Shown: positions 35,573 to 48,182, counted from the stretch's first letter. The stretch: DNA of 64,000 bases from Aaosphaeria pasadenensis (GCA_022813625.1 JAKLMB010000004.1:1674001-1738000), one strand, 5' to 3'. Notes: generated by a model from the sequence alone, not told the origin. Program-made: numbers and translations.

Positions 35573-36289
35573 CTGAAAACGAGAATACGAAAATGACCGT
35601 ATGAAGGAAGAGGAAGGCGGCGAGGCGGATTTATGCAATCTGGAACCCACGCTATAGCACGTAGCGTAACTAGGGCGCGGCAAGGGAGGCATGGTCAGTT
35701 TTCCGTTTTTGTAATAGTCCGGGAATATCGAAGCAATCAGCGTGAAGGTCTTTAGGAAATAGTAGGCGACGGCTAGATTATTAGCCGACTTCTTCGAATT
35801 GAAAGGTCAAGATTCTATGCAGATCTGCGTCATCATTGCTCTTTGAGTTTCGTCCAGCCATGATTGCACAGCTCCGAAGTCAGATAAATGACAGCTATCA
35901 CTACAGACCAGATTCTCATAACTCCCCGATTTTGTTAACAACCCACGATTTTGCACAGATCAATTGACTAGTGGCAGCAGTATCGAAGCACTCCTCTGAG
36001 CTATTCTATAATGACACGGATACGCACAGTTTCTGGTTCCTTTTGGTACCAATGGACCCTGAAGTCGGCAGGGTCTGACTCGGACAACACGTGGGCACAT
36101 ATGGTGCACAGTTCCTGGCTATCTCGTTGTTAGAGGTTGCGCACTTAGTATACGGACGAACGGTCGGACGTCGGAGGGTGGTGATAGTTGACTCCATGCT
36201 CAAATTACATTGAAAGAGACCAGTACATAAGAGTGGAAGAGAATCATCGAATATGCAACACTCAACTTCAGACCATAACCGCAAGAACC
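35573..36289. promoter_or_regulatory. divergent promoter of regulator 1 and the dehydrogenase
   Basis: 717 bp between two divergent starts. It contains paired CGG-type triplets near 36158-36178 (ACGGACG, GGTCGGACGTCGGAGG), the half-sites preferred by Zn2Cys6 proteins. Binding is inferred, not shown. Confidence 0.35.
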
Positions 36290-37328
36290 ATGCTATTACT
36301 ATTTCGTCAATTGTTTGCTTCCGTTCCTAAGCCGGACACTTCCTACGCCGGCAAAACTGTTATCGTAACTGGCTCCAATGTTGGGCTTGGACTAGAAGCT
36401 GCACGACACTTCACGAACCTTGGGGCCTCAACGGTAATTCTGGCTGTCCGGTCAATCTCCAAGGGCAAAGCTGCAAAGGAAGATATCGAAACAAGCACTG
36501 GAGTTAAGAATGTTGTACAAGTATGGCATCTTGACATGTCGTCATACCAATCAGTCATCGACTTCGTCGCCCGCGCTGAAAAGGAGCTTGCACGACTAGA
36601 CACGGTCGTTTTGAATGCGGGAATAGGGCCTATGAAATGGGAGGTTTTTGAGCAAGACGAGTCAACACTCACTGTGAATGTTGTCTCTACTTTCCTTCTT
36701 GCACTCGCTCTACTCCCGAAACTGAAGAGCACTGCGACTACGTTCCGGACACGACCAAACCTCACAGTGGTGGGGTCAGAAATGCACTTTTTTGCGCGGT
36801 TTCCCGAGAAGAACGCCCCAGAAGGACAAATTTTCAAGACATTGAATGTCGAGAATCATGACATGCGGGAGCGCTATAATTTGTCCAAGCTACTGGTAAT
36901 GCTTTTCGTCCAAGCGATGGTAGACCAAAAGGCCGTGTCGCAAATGCCTGTCACCATCAACTGTGTCTGTCCTGGATTCTGCCATTCGTAAGACTTCCTT
37001 TCCTTCGCAGCCTTTGAAAAGAATCAAGTCCCTCTTGCTAACAATATCGAATAGTGAAATTGCTCGAGAAGTTACCGGTGCGTCGAAAATTGTCATGATC
37101 GCTATGAAAGCCATTTTCGCACGCAGCACGGAAGCTGGTGGTCGAACGCTGTTTCACGCGGCCAGCCAAGGGTCAGAAACTCATGGAAAATTCCTTATCA
37201 ACTGTCGGGTCAGTGATCCGTCGCCTTTTGTACTGAGCCCTGAAGGAGGCGTGGTACAGAAACGGGTTTGGGATGAGCTGGTGACAAAGGTGGAGGCGAT
37301 CAAGCCTGGAATTACGTCCGATTTGTAA
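36290..37328 (+). CDS. short-chain dehydrogenase/reductase
   Basis: Two exons (36290-36987 and 37055-37328; intron GTAAGA...AATAG with branch point GCTAAC) encode 323 residues. The Rossmann cofactor motif TGSNVGLG is at 27-34, NAG at 109-111, the active-site Ser at 163 (VVGSEMH) and YxxxK at Tyr196/Lys200 (YNLSK). After the cofactor site, AVRS follows the second strand (Arg53), which favours NADP(H). Length and the C-terminal extension resemble retinol-dehydrogenase-like and tailoring SDRs of fungal secondary metabolism. Substrate is unknown. No signal peptide is seen, so it is cytosolic or membrane-attached at most. It lies between two Zn2Cys6 regulators. Confidence 0.9.
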
Positions 37329-37860
37329 GGGTAAACAACCTCGCACTGTTTCATCAGGGTTTTTATCAGCAACTTACTTCATCTAATCTTTGACCGGTGT
37401 TAACATTCAAATTCATTTCTATACAACCAAATACAACCGTACTATCCCACGCAAGTACATGATATTATGTGATAGGCTACTGGTGTGACCCGAATAGTTG
37501 GCTATTAATTTACAAGCAAAGCAATTATACATTCTGAATGCAAAAATAGAAGATCTCAGAAGATTTCGCATTCGATCCCGTTTATCAATCGCTGGAGTTG
37601 GTAGCGTTACCATGTATCTTATAAGACAGAGCGGAGAGCTTCCGTAACCGCTGCTGCTTTGGGCAAAGTGCCAATCATCTGGGGCTACCCAGACCAGATT
37701 AGTCATTTCTTCAATCCTCGTCAGCTCACACCTTCAACTATGAGTAACTTGACGTTTCAGTCTTCAACTCTTTCACGCTCCAGCCGTTGCGCTTACACGC
37801 AGGAACGACGATAATGGCCAATGGCCAATTACATGGCGTTTTGTATCGAAACGTACAATA
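37329..37860. other. intergenic, promoter of regulator 2
   Basis: About 0.5 kb, with no gene seen. A direct repeat ATGGCCAATGGCCAAT lies at about 37813-37829. Confidence 0.45.
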
Positions 37861-39570
37861 ATGGGTGCACAGTTGCCCCAATTAAAGGCGCAGAGAGGCT
37901 GCTGGACATGTAAAAGTACGCGAGCCTACCCACGCATACAACCATTTGATTCAATTAATGAGTATTGATCGAGCGTTAGGTCGCAAAATTGGTTGCGACA
38001 GAAGCCTCCCTTGTTGTAAAAATTGCCTTCGCACCAATAGAACTTGCAAAGGCTATGGCCCTCGCTTGGTGTGGCGAACCTCAGCTACAGTCAAGCCTCA
38101 GCATGTTCAAGCTTACTGGTCTGCAGACTCTGCTCAGAGACTGCAAGACTACGGAACGGACTTTCTGACCTTCAACGTAGAAGATATGGATCTTGCAGAA
38201 GGCCGTATTGATTGGCATGGCGCACTGGTCAAGTCCCTAGCTCGACCAAGGTGTGCTTTCATTTCACATCGATCGAGTACTGGCCAGGAGGGCGCTATTT
38301 TCAGTTACTGTTTGTGCATGATTGTTCTACAACTGACTTCAGAGACATTAAGCTTACATGCCTTAGACATCCAGGTGGTAGCCCCGATGTGCTCGACTAC
38401 CCATTTCGGCAACGGGTTGTGGCAGGAACTGCCATCAATAGCCCTTTCAGCACATGACGCATCAACGGAAGCACTTTTGCACTCTATGATTGGCATCTCA
38501 GCTCATCACCTCCAGGGTTCTGACGCCGCGATCCCTTTCAAGATGAAAGCAGTGCAAGCCCTTACGCGTTCGCTTGCCCACTCAACTGCCTATGTCAAGA
38601 AAAGCACCCCATCGCAATTGGCGGCAGTCATGATGATTTGTATGCATAGTGTAGGCGCCGGCTATCAAATTTAGATAAAAAAGTCCAAATAGAGCTGACA
38701 CGATATCTACAGGTTTTCGATGCAGACGACGGTTACTTCTATGTACACTTGGGAGGAGCTCGACAAATTTTGCTGGACTTGGGCCTGAGATACGGACGAA
38801 GCCAGCTCACTGAGTTTCTGACCATCTGGCTTATGTACTATGACGTGCTAAGCAGTTTTGCTCATCCGCTGCGCCAATCTCATCGCACACTTGATGCTTC
38901 ATTCGACCGAGTTATTTTGCAGGACGACCCTACGATTGTGAGTTACCCTGCCTTGGTTATCTGTGGCTTACTTAACTTTAACTAGATCATAGGGATCCTA
39001 GGCTGCTCGATTGAGGTCTTCAATGCAATCCGCCGCATCAATATACTCCGAGCGAGGATCCTCCTTAAACGCAACGAAACATCCGAGTCCATTGATAAGA
39101 AGGAACACCGGCCTGCATTGGAGGCAATGCTTCAAAATGCTACGCAACAGCTCAGTCGTCACGAGATCGACTACTTGGTGCATGCAAAGCGTACAGAAGT
39201 TCTAGCGAAGGCGGAACTATACCGGCTGGCCGCTTTACTCTACCTACAGCGTGTAGTGCCAGCAGATGGAGATGAAGGCCGAAGAGCAGCATACCTACAA
39301 CAGGCACTCTCTATCTTGTCGAGACTCACGGTCGCATCGAGCCCATGGCCCTGTTTTATCGTGGCTTGCGAAGTTACGTTAGAAGAACAGCGATCACAAA
39401 TCCTTAAGGCCTTACATGACATGGATGCAATACGAAGAATTGGGAATGTGCACGCGACGCGTGCCATTATTGAGACGATTTGGAAACAGCAAGACCTCCG
39501 AGGGGGAATTGAACGTGTTGGCTGGTGGTCCTGCACTGATTTTGGGCTGTCGGTTCCCTGGTTTGTGTGA
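37861..39570 (+). CDS. Zn2Cys6 transcription factor (regulator 2 of the island)
   Basis: Four exons (37861-37915, 37980-38650, 38713-38937, 38986-39570) encode 511 residues. The first intron splits the zinc cluster; joined, it reads RGCWTCKSRKIGCD and then CKNCLRTNRTCKGYG, with Cys14, 17, 24, 30 or 31, 34 and 41. The rest matches the fungal-specific transcription factor domain type with helices such as SLHALDIQVV, LLHSMIGISAHHL and YFYVHLGGARQILLDLG, ending in a helical C-terminus (AKAELYRLAALLYLQRV). Such proteins bind paired CGG sites and commonly control neighbouring genes. All introns (48-64 bp) preserve frame. It reads toward the monocarboxylate transporter gene. Confidence 0.9.
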
Positions 39571-40378
39571 CTCAATTAGCAACGGGATTCTATTCTTTAG
39601 TCTCTGTGAGAAGCCTATAGTGACATCACCTTATTGCGTCCATGGTTTATTTTAACAACATTCTTTATATATGCAGACTAGTTGTTGTGATATACAGGCA
39701 ATATGATTAAGGATTTGCGATAGAAGGCTACGTGACATGATGCCGTAGTTGCAGAACGAAAAAGCTCTGATTGTGAATTGCTCCTCACTATACGCACCAT
39801 GCAATGTCAGTGAGAACAATATTTTTTCAGGAGCACCGAAATTGCCCAAAGAAAGTCACCATGTCTGTTCCTAATAGAAAATTCTTTGTGCGGCACATTG
39901 TTAGGAGGGCGTTATTGCACATTTCGTGACACAACCTATCTTCTTTTGGAATTCCCGAGATAAGATCGCAAAAGATTTCCCCAAGTTTTGATCAGGTAGG
40001 GCTTGGCGCATTTTGGCAGGGCGTTAAGCGGGCCATATTCCAGACTAACACACCTAGTTCTCATCTTTGGCCCACTCTTTAAGCATTCTCAGGGTATAAA
40101 CCTACACTAGGTTAGATATTCAGCGCGGAGTGAATGGAGAATCAGCATGTTCTCCTATGACGGATATCGATCCAGCCCAAGTGCACGGTCACAATTTTTT
40201 TATACATTATGACTACTGCTGCTATAAATCCTCTTCGTACTTCTCCTTCTTACCCAGGTCCCTATCACACAGTCCGCCGAGGTGTTTTGATTGGATTAAT
40301 AGCGCCCAACAAAGATTGAACTGTCGACATACAATATCTCCTTGGCTACTCTGTACTTAGGTACGGTACTTTACAACA
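39571..40378. promoter_or_regulatory. intergenic and promoter of the MCT-like transporter
   Basis: Non-coding. TATAAA at 40223-40228 lies about 150 bp before the next start. No gene recognised. Confidence 0.4.
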
Positions 40379-41777
40379 ATGCCTGTCGACGAAAATGCCA
40401 GCCAGCCATCTAGGAAGCCGTCAAAGTGGTAAGCATCGTACTACAACCTCGCCCCCTGGCAGCAGTACGCTTACTTCTTATAGGCGTCAATCTTCTATTG
40501 TCGTTGCTGCTTTCATGTTGAACTTTTCCGGATGTGGCCTCCTCTTTAGTTTCGGAATCTTTCAATCTCTCTATGAAGACATGTCGAGGGAGCCCAACAA
40601 TCCTTTCACAGGGGCCTCATCTGCCGAGATCACATTGATAGGCAGTATTGCGGCGTCTTTGATGAAATTGGGAGCACCATACATTGTTTCATGGACCACA
40701 TATTTCGACCCGAAAATAGTGGTGTACGCAGGTGGCTTGCTATATGGTATTGCCAGTGTGCTTGCAAGTTTTGGAAATGCCTTGTGGCATTTTCAATTGA
40801 CACAAGGTCTACTGATAGGCATCGCGACATGTCTATCTTTCATGCCATCTATGGTAGTCCCACCTAGTTGGTTCGGGCGCCATAGGGCATTTTGCATGGG
40901 GATTATTTCTTCTGGGACAGGTATTGGCGGCCTAGTGTGGTCTCCGGTCCTCACTGTCTGCATTCAAGAAATTGGCTTTCGAAACACGTTACGACTCACG
41001 GGCTGTATATGTACAATCCTCATCTGCATATCAGGCCGTGCCTTAGCCTGGGAGCCACACATGGCTGCTGCCCTACATGAAAGCAACCCCAAAGTTGATT
41101 GGGCTGCTGGATTGTTGAAGGTCCCCCTGCCACCCCGACGGCTTGTCTTGACGCGCAAGTTTCTTGCGCAAAGCATCAATGCCTTTTTCCAAAGTGCTGC
41201 ATACTATACTCCCATCTTTTACATCGCAGCGTTCTCCAAAACCCTTGGATATGACGAAACGGACGGAGCCAACTTTACAGCCCTCAGCAACGCATGCAAC
41301 GCTATCGGAAAAGTTGGAGTTGGATTTATCGCTGATAGAATCGGACGACTAGACTCATTCTTTCTAACAACACTATTGAGCTGTGTCTCTACAGGTGGCC
41401 TTTGGGTGTCAAGCACAGTTCTTGGACCTTCGAATCTACAGAACAGCCGAGCACTGTTCGTTGCTTTCACCGTCGGATATGGCTTATTCGCCAGTGCCTA
41501 CATCGGGCTCTTCTCACCTGCGCTAGTGGAGCTATTTGGCATATCCGATATGCCTCATGTCACAGGCATCATGTATATGTTTCAGGGTGTAGCTGGGTTG
41601 ATTGGGACTCCTGTGGCCGGCCTTTTGGTTTCCGGGGGCTTGTCGCCCGGTTCCTATTTTTCTATGGCTGTTATAGTAGGAGTCTTCATGTTCATTGCCA
41701 CAGTTTCGGTTCTGTGGGCAAAAATAGAGTTAATCAAAGAGCGAACTGGAAAGTGGAAGTGGATATGGCAGCTGTAG
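40379..41777 (+). CDS. MFS transporter, monocarboxylate-porter (MCH/MCT) type
   Basis: Two exons (40379-40428 and 40484-41777; intron GTAAGC...TATAG) encode 447 residues with about 12 membrane helices. The first helix (IVVAAFMLNFSGCGLLFSFG), the EDM and SSAEITLIGS loops, the WFGRHRAFCMGI loop and DRIGRLDSF between helices 8 and 9 are the standard pattern of fungal monocarboxylate-porter-like MFS proteins. Members transport monocarboxylates, riboflavin or unknown small acids across the plasma membrane; substrate cannot be set here. It is next to regulator 2 on the same strand. Confidence 0.9.
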
Positions 41778-43129
41778 AATATTCATGATTAAAGTGAAAA
41801 TCTAAGGCTTGGATTTTGCACAATGTCCAAATAGCATTGCCTCCCACACCCAAGTATGCAAACGCTCGGCCTGTGAGCAAAGGTCGCCAATACATTGTTC
41901 AAGACAAATTTGAAGTGAATTGGAACCAATACGAGTCAAAGAGAGGATGCTGATGTTGCAAGAGGTACGATATCAACTGATTCGCTGCGGATGCTTTGCT
42001 TCCAATATCAGATTAGCGTGAGGGACGTTGCGCGGACTTCTTCGGGAGCCAGTGTTTAACCTGCCTAGCCAGGTAGGTTTTCGAATTTCCGTTGAAAACT
42101 TTTACATTCGAAGGACCAGCGGCCCTGCTAATCAACGTCCCAGCCGACAAAAGCCCGTGTGGCGTTCAGGAGGAGGCCTCTGATTTGCTCGATAGGTCTG
42201 GAGGGGACGTTGATTGGCAGGGCCGATGGTCCTTCAAATTCATCAGTTTTCAATGGATATTGCAAAAGCCTACTCGATTAGGCAAGTTGGACAGGAATGT
42301 ATCCGCTCTTCCCCGAGGAACTCCGCACAACGTGAAACAAATGCGACCAAGATACATTGTTGGCAACACACACACACCACCATCAAATTGAGAAGCTATA
42401 ATTAGGACTGAGAATGATGTCTGGTGGTGGACTATAATGCGCGTATGTAGCCGTGGCACAGATGAACGGAGAAGCGGCAAACACGCCTAGCTGCAACCAA
42501 CCACACCCCTGTCCTACATGTTGGATGTTTTCACTCAATGAACATGTGTAATAGCAGAATAAGGATCAGAAGACTTGTAAAAAAAAATTAACGCTAATTG
42601 GTCTGTTTTCTTAGTACTGAGGGTGAAGGTCCTTTAGCTCTGCCTATCTTTGGTTCTTCGCTTCCAGACGATGGAGAACAGTATCTGGACACAAGAGAAG
42701 CCAAAACCCTCCTCTCCCCCAACTCTCCTTTCCAAAAAAACGCAAAAAACGCAAAAAAGACAAAAAACATACAACAGCGGGGATTCGCTGATGGTCACCC
42801 ACTCAACTACTAGTCCGCCGGTACTATGCTTAAGTATGGCTGAGCGAACGGGAAGCCCTGTTTTCATAGTCCAATGGTCGTATGTGACAGTTTGACTCGT
42901 TACTGTCGTTATATTCTCTCATCTCATCTCTTCAATTTGAATCGTAGTCTCTATCCTTATAGCCCAAAGCATTGTAACCTCTACAGAAGTTAGTTACATT
43001 CACGTTTAAGATGTATGAATAGGGTAAAGAAATTGGACACAATACCATCGTCTCGAGGCTGTCCGGCCTACTTTCCCCCCGGTCTATGGGGGTTGTTGAC
43101 GACGTTACGCACGCGTCTCATTTGGCGCA
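41778..43129. other. intergenic, nothing recognised
   Basis: About 1.35 kb. An A-rich run with CGCAAAAAA units is at 42733-42768. Short frames on both strands lack domain or splice support. Confidence 0.5.
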
Positions 43130-45406
43130 TTACGTGGTCGCATTAGCTGCAGCTGCCATGTTCAAGTCTCTGTCTTCCCTATCTTTGGCTATCTTCTGTG
43201 CGAACTTGCTTCTCTTTCGGATTGCAGGGCCCCGTAGATAGAAAACGAACACGGGGATGCAGAAGAGAAAGCCGAAACCGAATAGCACAAGCATAGAGTT
43301 CTGGACACCGAGCGCACGGTACATTGGACCTATGGAGCGTTAGATTGCATCAAAAAGTAGGTTACCTTGGGTGTCAAACCTGTGTAGATGGCACAGAGGC
43401 CTATTTTGGGAATGTTAGCAATCTGGGTTTCTGCACTTTGGCATTTTCAAGCTGTTGAGGAGAGCATACCGGCGAGGAAGTCCCTTGCAAACCCATTTCC
43501 ACCAGTAGCCGATGCTGAGTACTCTCCATATGCAGCAACCATGTACTAAATATACCATTAGCTCACATTGAAATCATTATACCCTATTAAGAATCCCTTA
43601 CGTCGACAGTGGCATAGTATATCTGCATCAGTCAGTTTTCAATGTCGCTTCAAGGTTGATGGCTCTACAGCATGGAGAACATACCGCAAAATTAGCTGCT
43701 CCAATGCAGCAAGAAAATACAACAAAACCTGACCAGTGCAAAGGCGGGCCTGCGGCAGCGAATGCCCCTCCCAGGAGTCCTATGGGAAGCTAATGAATGT
43801 GTTAGTCTGATTTTAGTAGTAGGGTCTACAAGAAGGTGATAGGCATACCAATACACACTGAAATAGGAGCCACCAGAGTCTTGTCTCGGGCGCCAGGGTC
43901 TCTCCACTCCTTCGCCTAGCATTGTGGCGTTTGATAACCGGGAAGAATGAAACTTTGAAGATTGTTAGAACATGGTGTGTTCAGCGGAATGCTAAGAAAC
44001 TCACGGTATGAAAGGAAGTAACTGAGCGCAAGTGCAATGAGAGCCTGCGGATATTAGTATATTGCGACTTTGTACGAGCCGATGATCGACTGACATAGCT
44101 TCTCTGGGTTGGAGTAAATCCCCATCGCTCGAAAACATATCCTACAATTACGTATTAGCTTAGGTAGTGTATCCAGGCCTCCATATTGTATACCGTAGCT
44201 CTCGAAGAACATGAAGATTAGCATATCAGCAAAGCCGCTAAGGAGTGACAGTAGAAACACAATGGGCTCGGTCGCCAGCATATGGTACGGGCGATACATC
44301 TGCAACTGGTTAGATCTCTTAGAAGTAGCAAAAGGCTTAGGCCATACCGTTGTGAATATCCGCTTTGGGTCCCAGCGCTCCCGAACAGTCTTAACTTCGT
44401 TAGGCCCCCATACATCAACACCTAGCTGACGCTGCCGTCTGGCGTCTTTATCGAGAAGTATGGTCGATCGAGACTCCCTGGCAATGGATGCATGGAGAAC
44501 TTGCGTGATTATACCGAAGACCAACTGGGCATAGAAAATCCACCTCCACGGGGCATACTGTTCGAGGGGTCCTCCACAAATGCCACCAATGACTGCCCCC
44601 AGGCACGACCAAAGAGAAGCCCAAAGCACCTGTGTAGCGTTAGATTCCAAGACAGAGGGTAGGTCTATTCAATTACTTACAGCTGGCTGTTGATCATCTG
44701 TCGAGAACATATCGGCTACCATGCCTGTAACTGCGGGTTAACTGCCGATCATTACCATTATGTATCAATGTGAAGCCTACCTAGGGTGACAGAGCCACCA
44801 GCAGATGCCAATCCTCCAAGCACTCGACCCCCAATCATCATGGGAAAGCTCGTGCTTCGAGCGCAAATCGTAATAGACACATTCACCAAAGTGAGGGACG
44901 TTTGCATACTATTTGTAATGAGCACAATACCTCTTTGATTTGCACGCAGACTTACACCCCATATCGTCCCAATTCTTCCGACCAGGGTGCCCAGAGCTCG
45001 CAACCAAATGCATACGCGACAAGAAATGCCACCATACCATGTCTAGCGTTGTGGACTCCAAACTCTTTATTGATGCCTTCAACGGCATTAGAATAGATTG
45101 CGGCGTTGACTTTAGTTGATGTTAGTCGGCGTTTCCTGCAGTGGGTAGACCATACATACAGTTCATACTTGTTTGACATATAGCAACGATAGTGAGCATG
45201 ATCCATTTTCTCCTGGAGCTCCACGCATACGCTGTCTTGTCGAAGGCATCTTCTTCACGCAATACTACCTTTCCATCGACAACCAGAGGCTCGTTGCTCC
45301 CCACTGCTGTAACTGAAACGGCATCCTGCGCGCCCTCTGGCTTGACTTGCAACGTGCTGCCGGAGCCCGCTCTTATTCGAGGGTCTTCCATATCGTTAGA
45401 AGACAT
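43130..45406 (-). CDS. MFS transporter, DHA1 (drug:H+ antiporter-1) type, 14 exons
   Basis: Fourteen exons: 45406-45160, 45109-44956, 44908-44781, 44724-44681, 44629-44348, 44299-44194, 44141-44095, 44044-44005, 43952-43855, 43789-43685, 43622-43602, 43545-43470, 43400-43380, 43329-43130. They encode 522 residues; every junction keeps frame and restores family motifs: NFNAAIYSNA, VGRxLGGL-type GGRVLGGLASAGGSVTLGMVADMF, PWRWIFYAQL, LLSLLSGFADMLIFMFFES, GYVFERWGFTPTQRSY, APETRLWWLLF, ATVDYMVAAYGEYSASATGGNGFARDFLAG and GPMYRALG. The second exon ends at VAYAFGCELWAPWSEELGR. This is a plasma-membrane exporter of the fungal multidrug/polyamine group. The 48-bp intron 44347-44300 is a multiple of three. 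It closes the regulator/SDR/transporter island. Confidence 0.9.
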
Positions 45407-46977
45407 ATCTCTTAAAAATCATATGATAGAGTAAAGAGTGAGTAGGTGACAAGATAGTCAAAGCTGGGGAAGTGGGGAAGCACGTTGAAAATCGGGGCTC
45501 CAGAGTATCTTAAATGGTACCGGATGCTTCTCCGTTACAAGAGCAGACGCAGGGTTATTATTTCGACCTTCTCTTGTCCTTGTACCATTTGGGAGTTGAC
45601 CATCCTGTGGGGTCATTTGGATTGAGGCAATCTGAACGTTCACTGGGCTTCTTCTGCGCCAAACACCATTAGTAGTACGCTCCGGGTTAACATAAAGGGA
45701 TCTATGTGTAAACGTGATCACTATATAACGATTTGTTACTTGTTAAGACTTAAAATTTACAACCCGGGGACCGACTTTTGGAGCCGTTACCGACCAGTAC
45801 CAGGTATCTGGTATCCTCAACAAAATTCGAGTAAGCATTGACTTCAAGATGTCACGATGAAATATATAGTATCAATTAGCATCAACACTCTCCTAGAGTC
45901 GCCGCTATTAAATGATCTCAATAAGTTGATGAAGCTGTGTTCTTTGGCATTGCTTTACTCAAAAGTACCTCTGTGTTTATCAGAGCTAGGTTGAACAGTA
46001 CGAGGTCATGTCTTTCAAGAGACTTAAGGTTAGACCGTATCATTCTTTGGTTCCGAGCGGCTCGTCTCGGACAATCCTTCGGAAGGTCTGGTCTGGTCTT
46101 GGCTGCCCGGAAACATGAGGCATCAATATCGGCTTTCGGAGGCAACTGTATCGTTTTCAGTGGAACAAGTTAGACCACGAATCAAACATCAGCCCATATC
46201 GACGTCATAGACAGCAAAAGCCAAGACAGATTCCTCCATGCTTCTATTGAAACTACTTGAAACAATTTGGTGTTCTGGCGAATAAAATATGAGTGACAAA
46301 CTCATCCTCGAAGGGGTCCTCATCTAATGACCTCTCTTCCAGTGAACAGTGCAAGATCTTACCCACGAGGGCGATAAGGAGTTCTATTAGGTATCTCAAG
46401 TTGAGTTGAAGATGTTTCCAAGTCGTGGAGGGGTTTCTTTGCCTAATTCATAACCAGGGAAGTGCTTTTCCTGGAATTTTTGGTGCTCTAGTAGGGAGGA
46501 AAATCCATGAGCGGGGAATGTATCGGCTAGGTCGGGCGCATTGTCACTAAGCTTAAATTCTTTGTTTGATCTGTAGACGGCCTTCCAGATACCTGGGTGG
46601 ACGAAATTACGTATGCACAATTTGCTCGAGGAATGGTAGAGGTGAGAATTTGGGCGAGGGGTTACGCATGGCTGTACCATAGTGAACATACCTATGAACA
46701 GCCAGGCGGACTCTAGCATCAGCGTTAACTCACAGTTGATGTCAAACGTTGATTGTGTTTAATCGATATCTTGAAGAAAGAAGAAACCAACTAGAAACTT
46801 CCCCTTTGTTATACCATGAAGTTTACATCTATTGTACAGTTGGATCGTTTAAAGAAGGAAAGCATGCATAAACGAACACAGATTCATCTCTTGTATGATC
46901 CAGGCTTCGTCCAAATAGAACCGCGCATCTTTGGCCTCCTGCTCCCGACTCCTGATCATCCTCCATAGCCCACCATG
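45407..46977. other. intergenic, possible decayed gene fragment
   Basis: No supported gene. A minus-strand frame at 46396-46719 has a protein-like second half (NFVHPGIWKAVYRSNKEF and HFPGYELGKETPPRLG) but no recognised family or convincing upstream exon; it may be a remnant or part of a gene I cannot model. Confidence 0.4.
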
Positions 46978-47855
46978 CTAGTCTAGGGTGATCAGATCGT
47001 GCCCAATCTTCTGGAGGTGTTCAACTTGGACCTTGTTGTAAAGGTCCCAGAACGGTACATCCCCCATCTCCTTCATCTTGCTGGCGCTCGTCCTCGCGTC
47101 TTCTGGTACTCCCAGATCCTCCTCCCACCCCATGATGTCAGCTATCGCCTGTCGCTTTGGGTTACCCGCTCTTGCAGGATCGACTTGTTCTTGGAGCACA
47201 ACGACCGGAAAAGGAGTGCTATCGATGGGAGTGCGTTCTTGGGGCGCAACCTCTGCAATAGGAGTGCTTCCAGTGAGGGTCTGGGCACTATGCGGGGTAC
47301 AAGTGAGGACCTCGGTCTCAGTTTCGGTGTCGATGAGGGTCTGAGTGGCATCTGGAGTGTCACTGAGAGTCCAGATACCGTTCGGGGGACCCTCAAGGGT
47401 CTGAGCATCGTTCGCATTAGGGAGAGTCTTAGAGGTATCCGTATCTATTCACAGAAGTCAGTATACCATTACCATTGGTGGCTGTAGGATATCCTGAGCC
47501 ACCTCATAAACACTCACCTGTAGTTGCGATAGCCGGATTACCGCGCTTTTTCAGGCCCAGTGTCGTATCCAGAGCAGGACGCGGCACCCGCAAGACGTAG
47601 CTCAGATATGCCGCCTCCGTGTTCTTCGTGCGTCGGGCCCAATCGCCTATCCCAGGTGGGCGTGGGATAGTTCCAGGAGGTGGAAACCAATCCCCCTGAG
47701 TCTCTTCTGGCTGGGGGAATGATCCATTGAACGCTGCAACAGCCGCTAGTTCTTCTGCAGCTGCACGGTCACAATTAGCGGAAGGGGGAGTAAATAGAGG
47801 GTTGCTGCATACTTGGGCTTGCTACTGGACCACTTCTTCCCACTTGTTTCGGCAT
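46978..47855 (-). CDS. uncharacterised Pro/Thr-rich protein
   Basis: Three exons (47855-47813, 47760-47518, 47444-46978) encode 250 residues. The reading comes from splice joins: GTATGC...GTGCAG links MPKQVGRSGPVASP to TAEELAAVAAFNGSFPQPEE, and GTGAGT...GAATAG leads into DTDTSKTLPNAND. The middle contains three related QTL units (DAQTLEG, ATQTLID, SAQTLTG) separated by 20-26 residues, with Thr/Pro-rich spacers. The end is charged and helical (RQAIADIMGWEEDLG, FWDLYNKVQVEHLQKIGHD). No signal peptide or membrane segment is present. I do not recognise a family. A longer competing frame on the same strand (47142-47417) is a shadow of exon 3. Confidence 0.65.
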
Positions 47856-48182
47856 TGTCACGACAATTGCTATGTTTTAATCCGATTGGACGTGTTGGGG
47901 CGTGTGCAGTGTTGTGTTGTGTTGTTGTAGTGGTGGTGTCGTATTTGCAAGTGAGTGCGCGTCTGAAAAGAGGAAGGTAGGATGGTAGTCAAGGAGCGGA
48001 ATGCACAGATGCTAACAAAGTAAAGGCGAGCACCTGGGATAAACTGGATCACTATTTTGAACGCGAACAGTGCACCGGCTAAGGTAGGTAGAGAGAAAAG
48101 ATGAAGGAGAAGTGGTGAAGTTGGTGTAGCAGGATGTGACGCTCAGTTACCTAGGTAGGTACCTGGCTTATATACAGTTGAT
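47856..48182. other. short intergenic with GGTA/TACC motifs
   Basis: Promoter of the preceding minus-strand gene and end of the GPI-protein gene. TTACCTAGGTAGGTACCTGG lies at 48147-48166. No gene seen. Confidence 0.5.

Noticed and set aside
46396..46719. 107-codon minus-strand frame
   Set aside because: The second half is protein-like, but I could not find a supported start, upstream exon or family.
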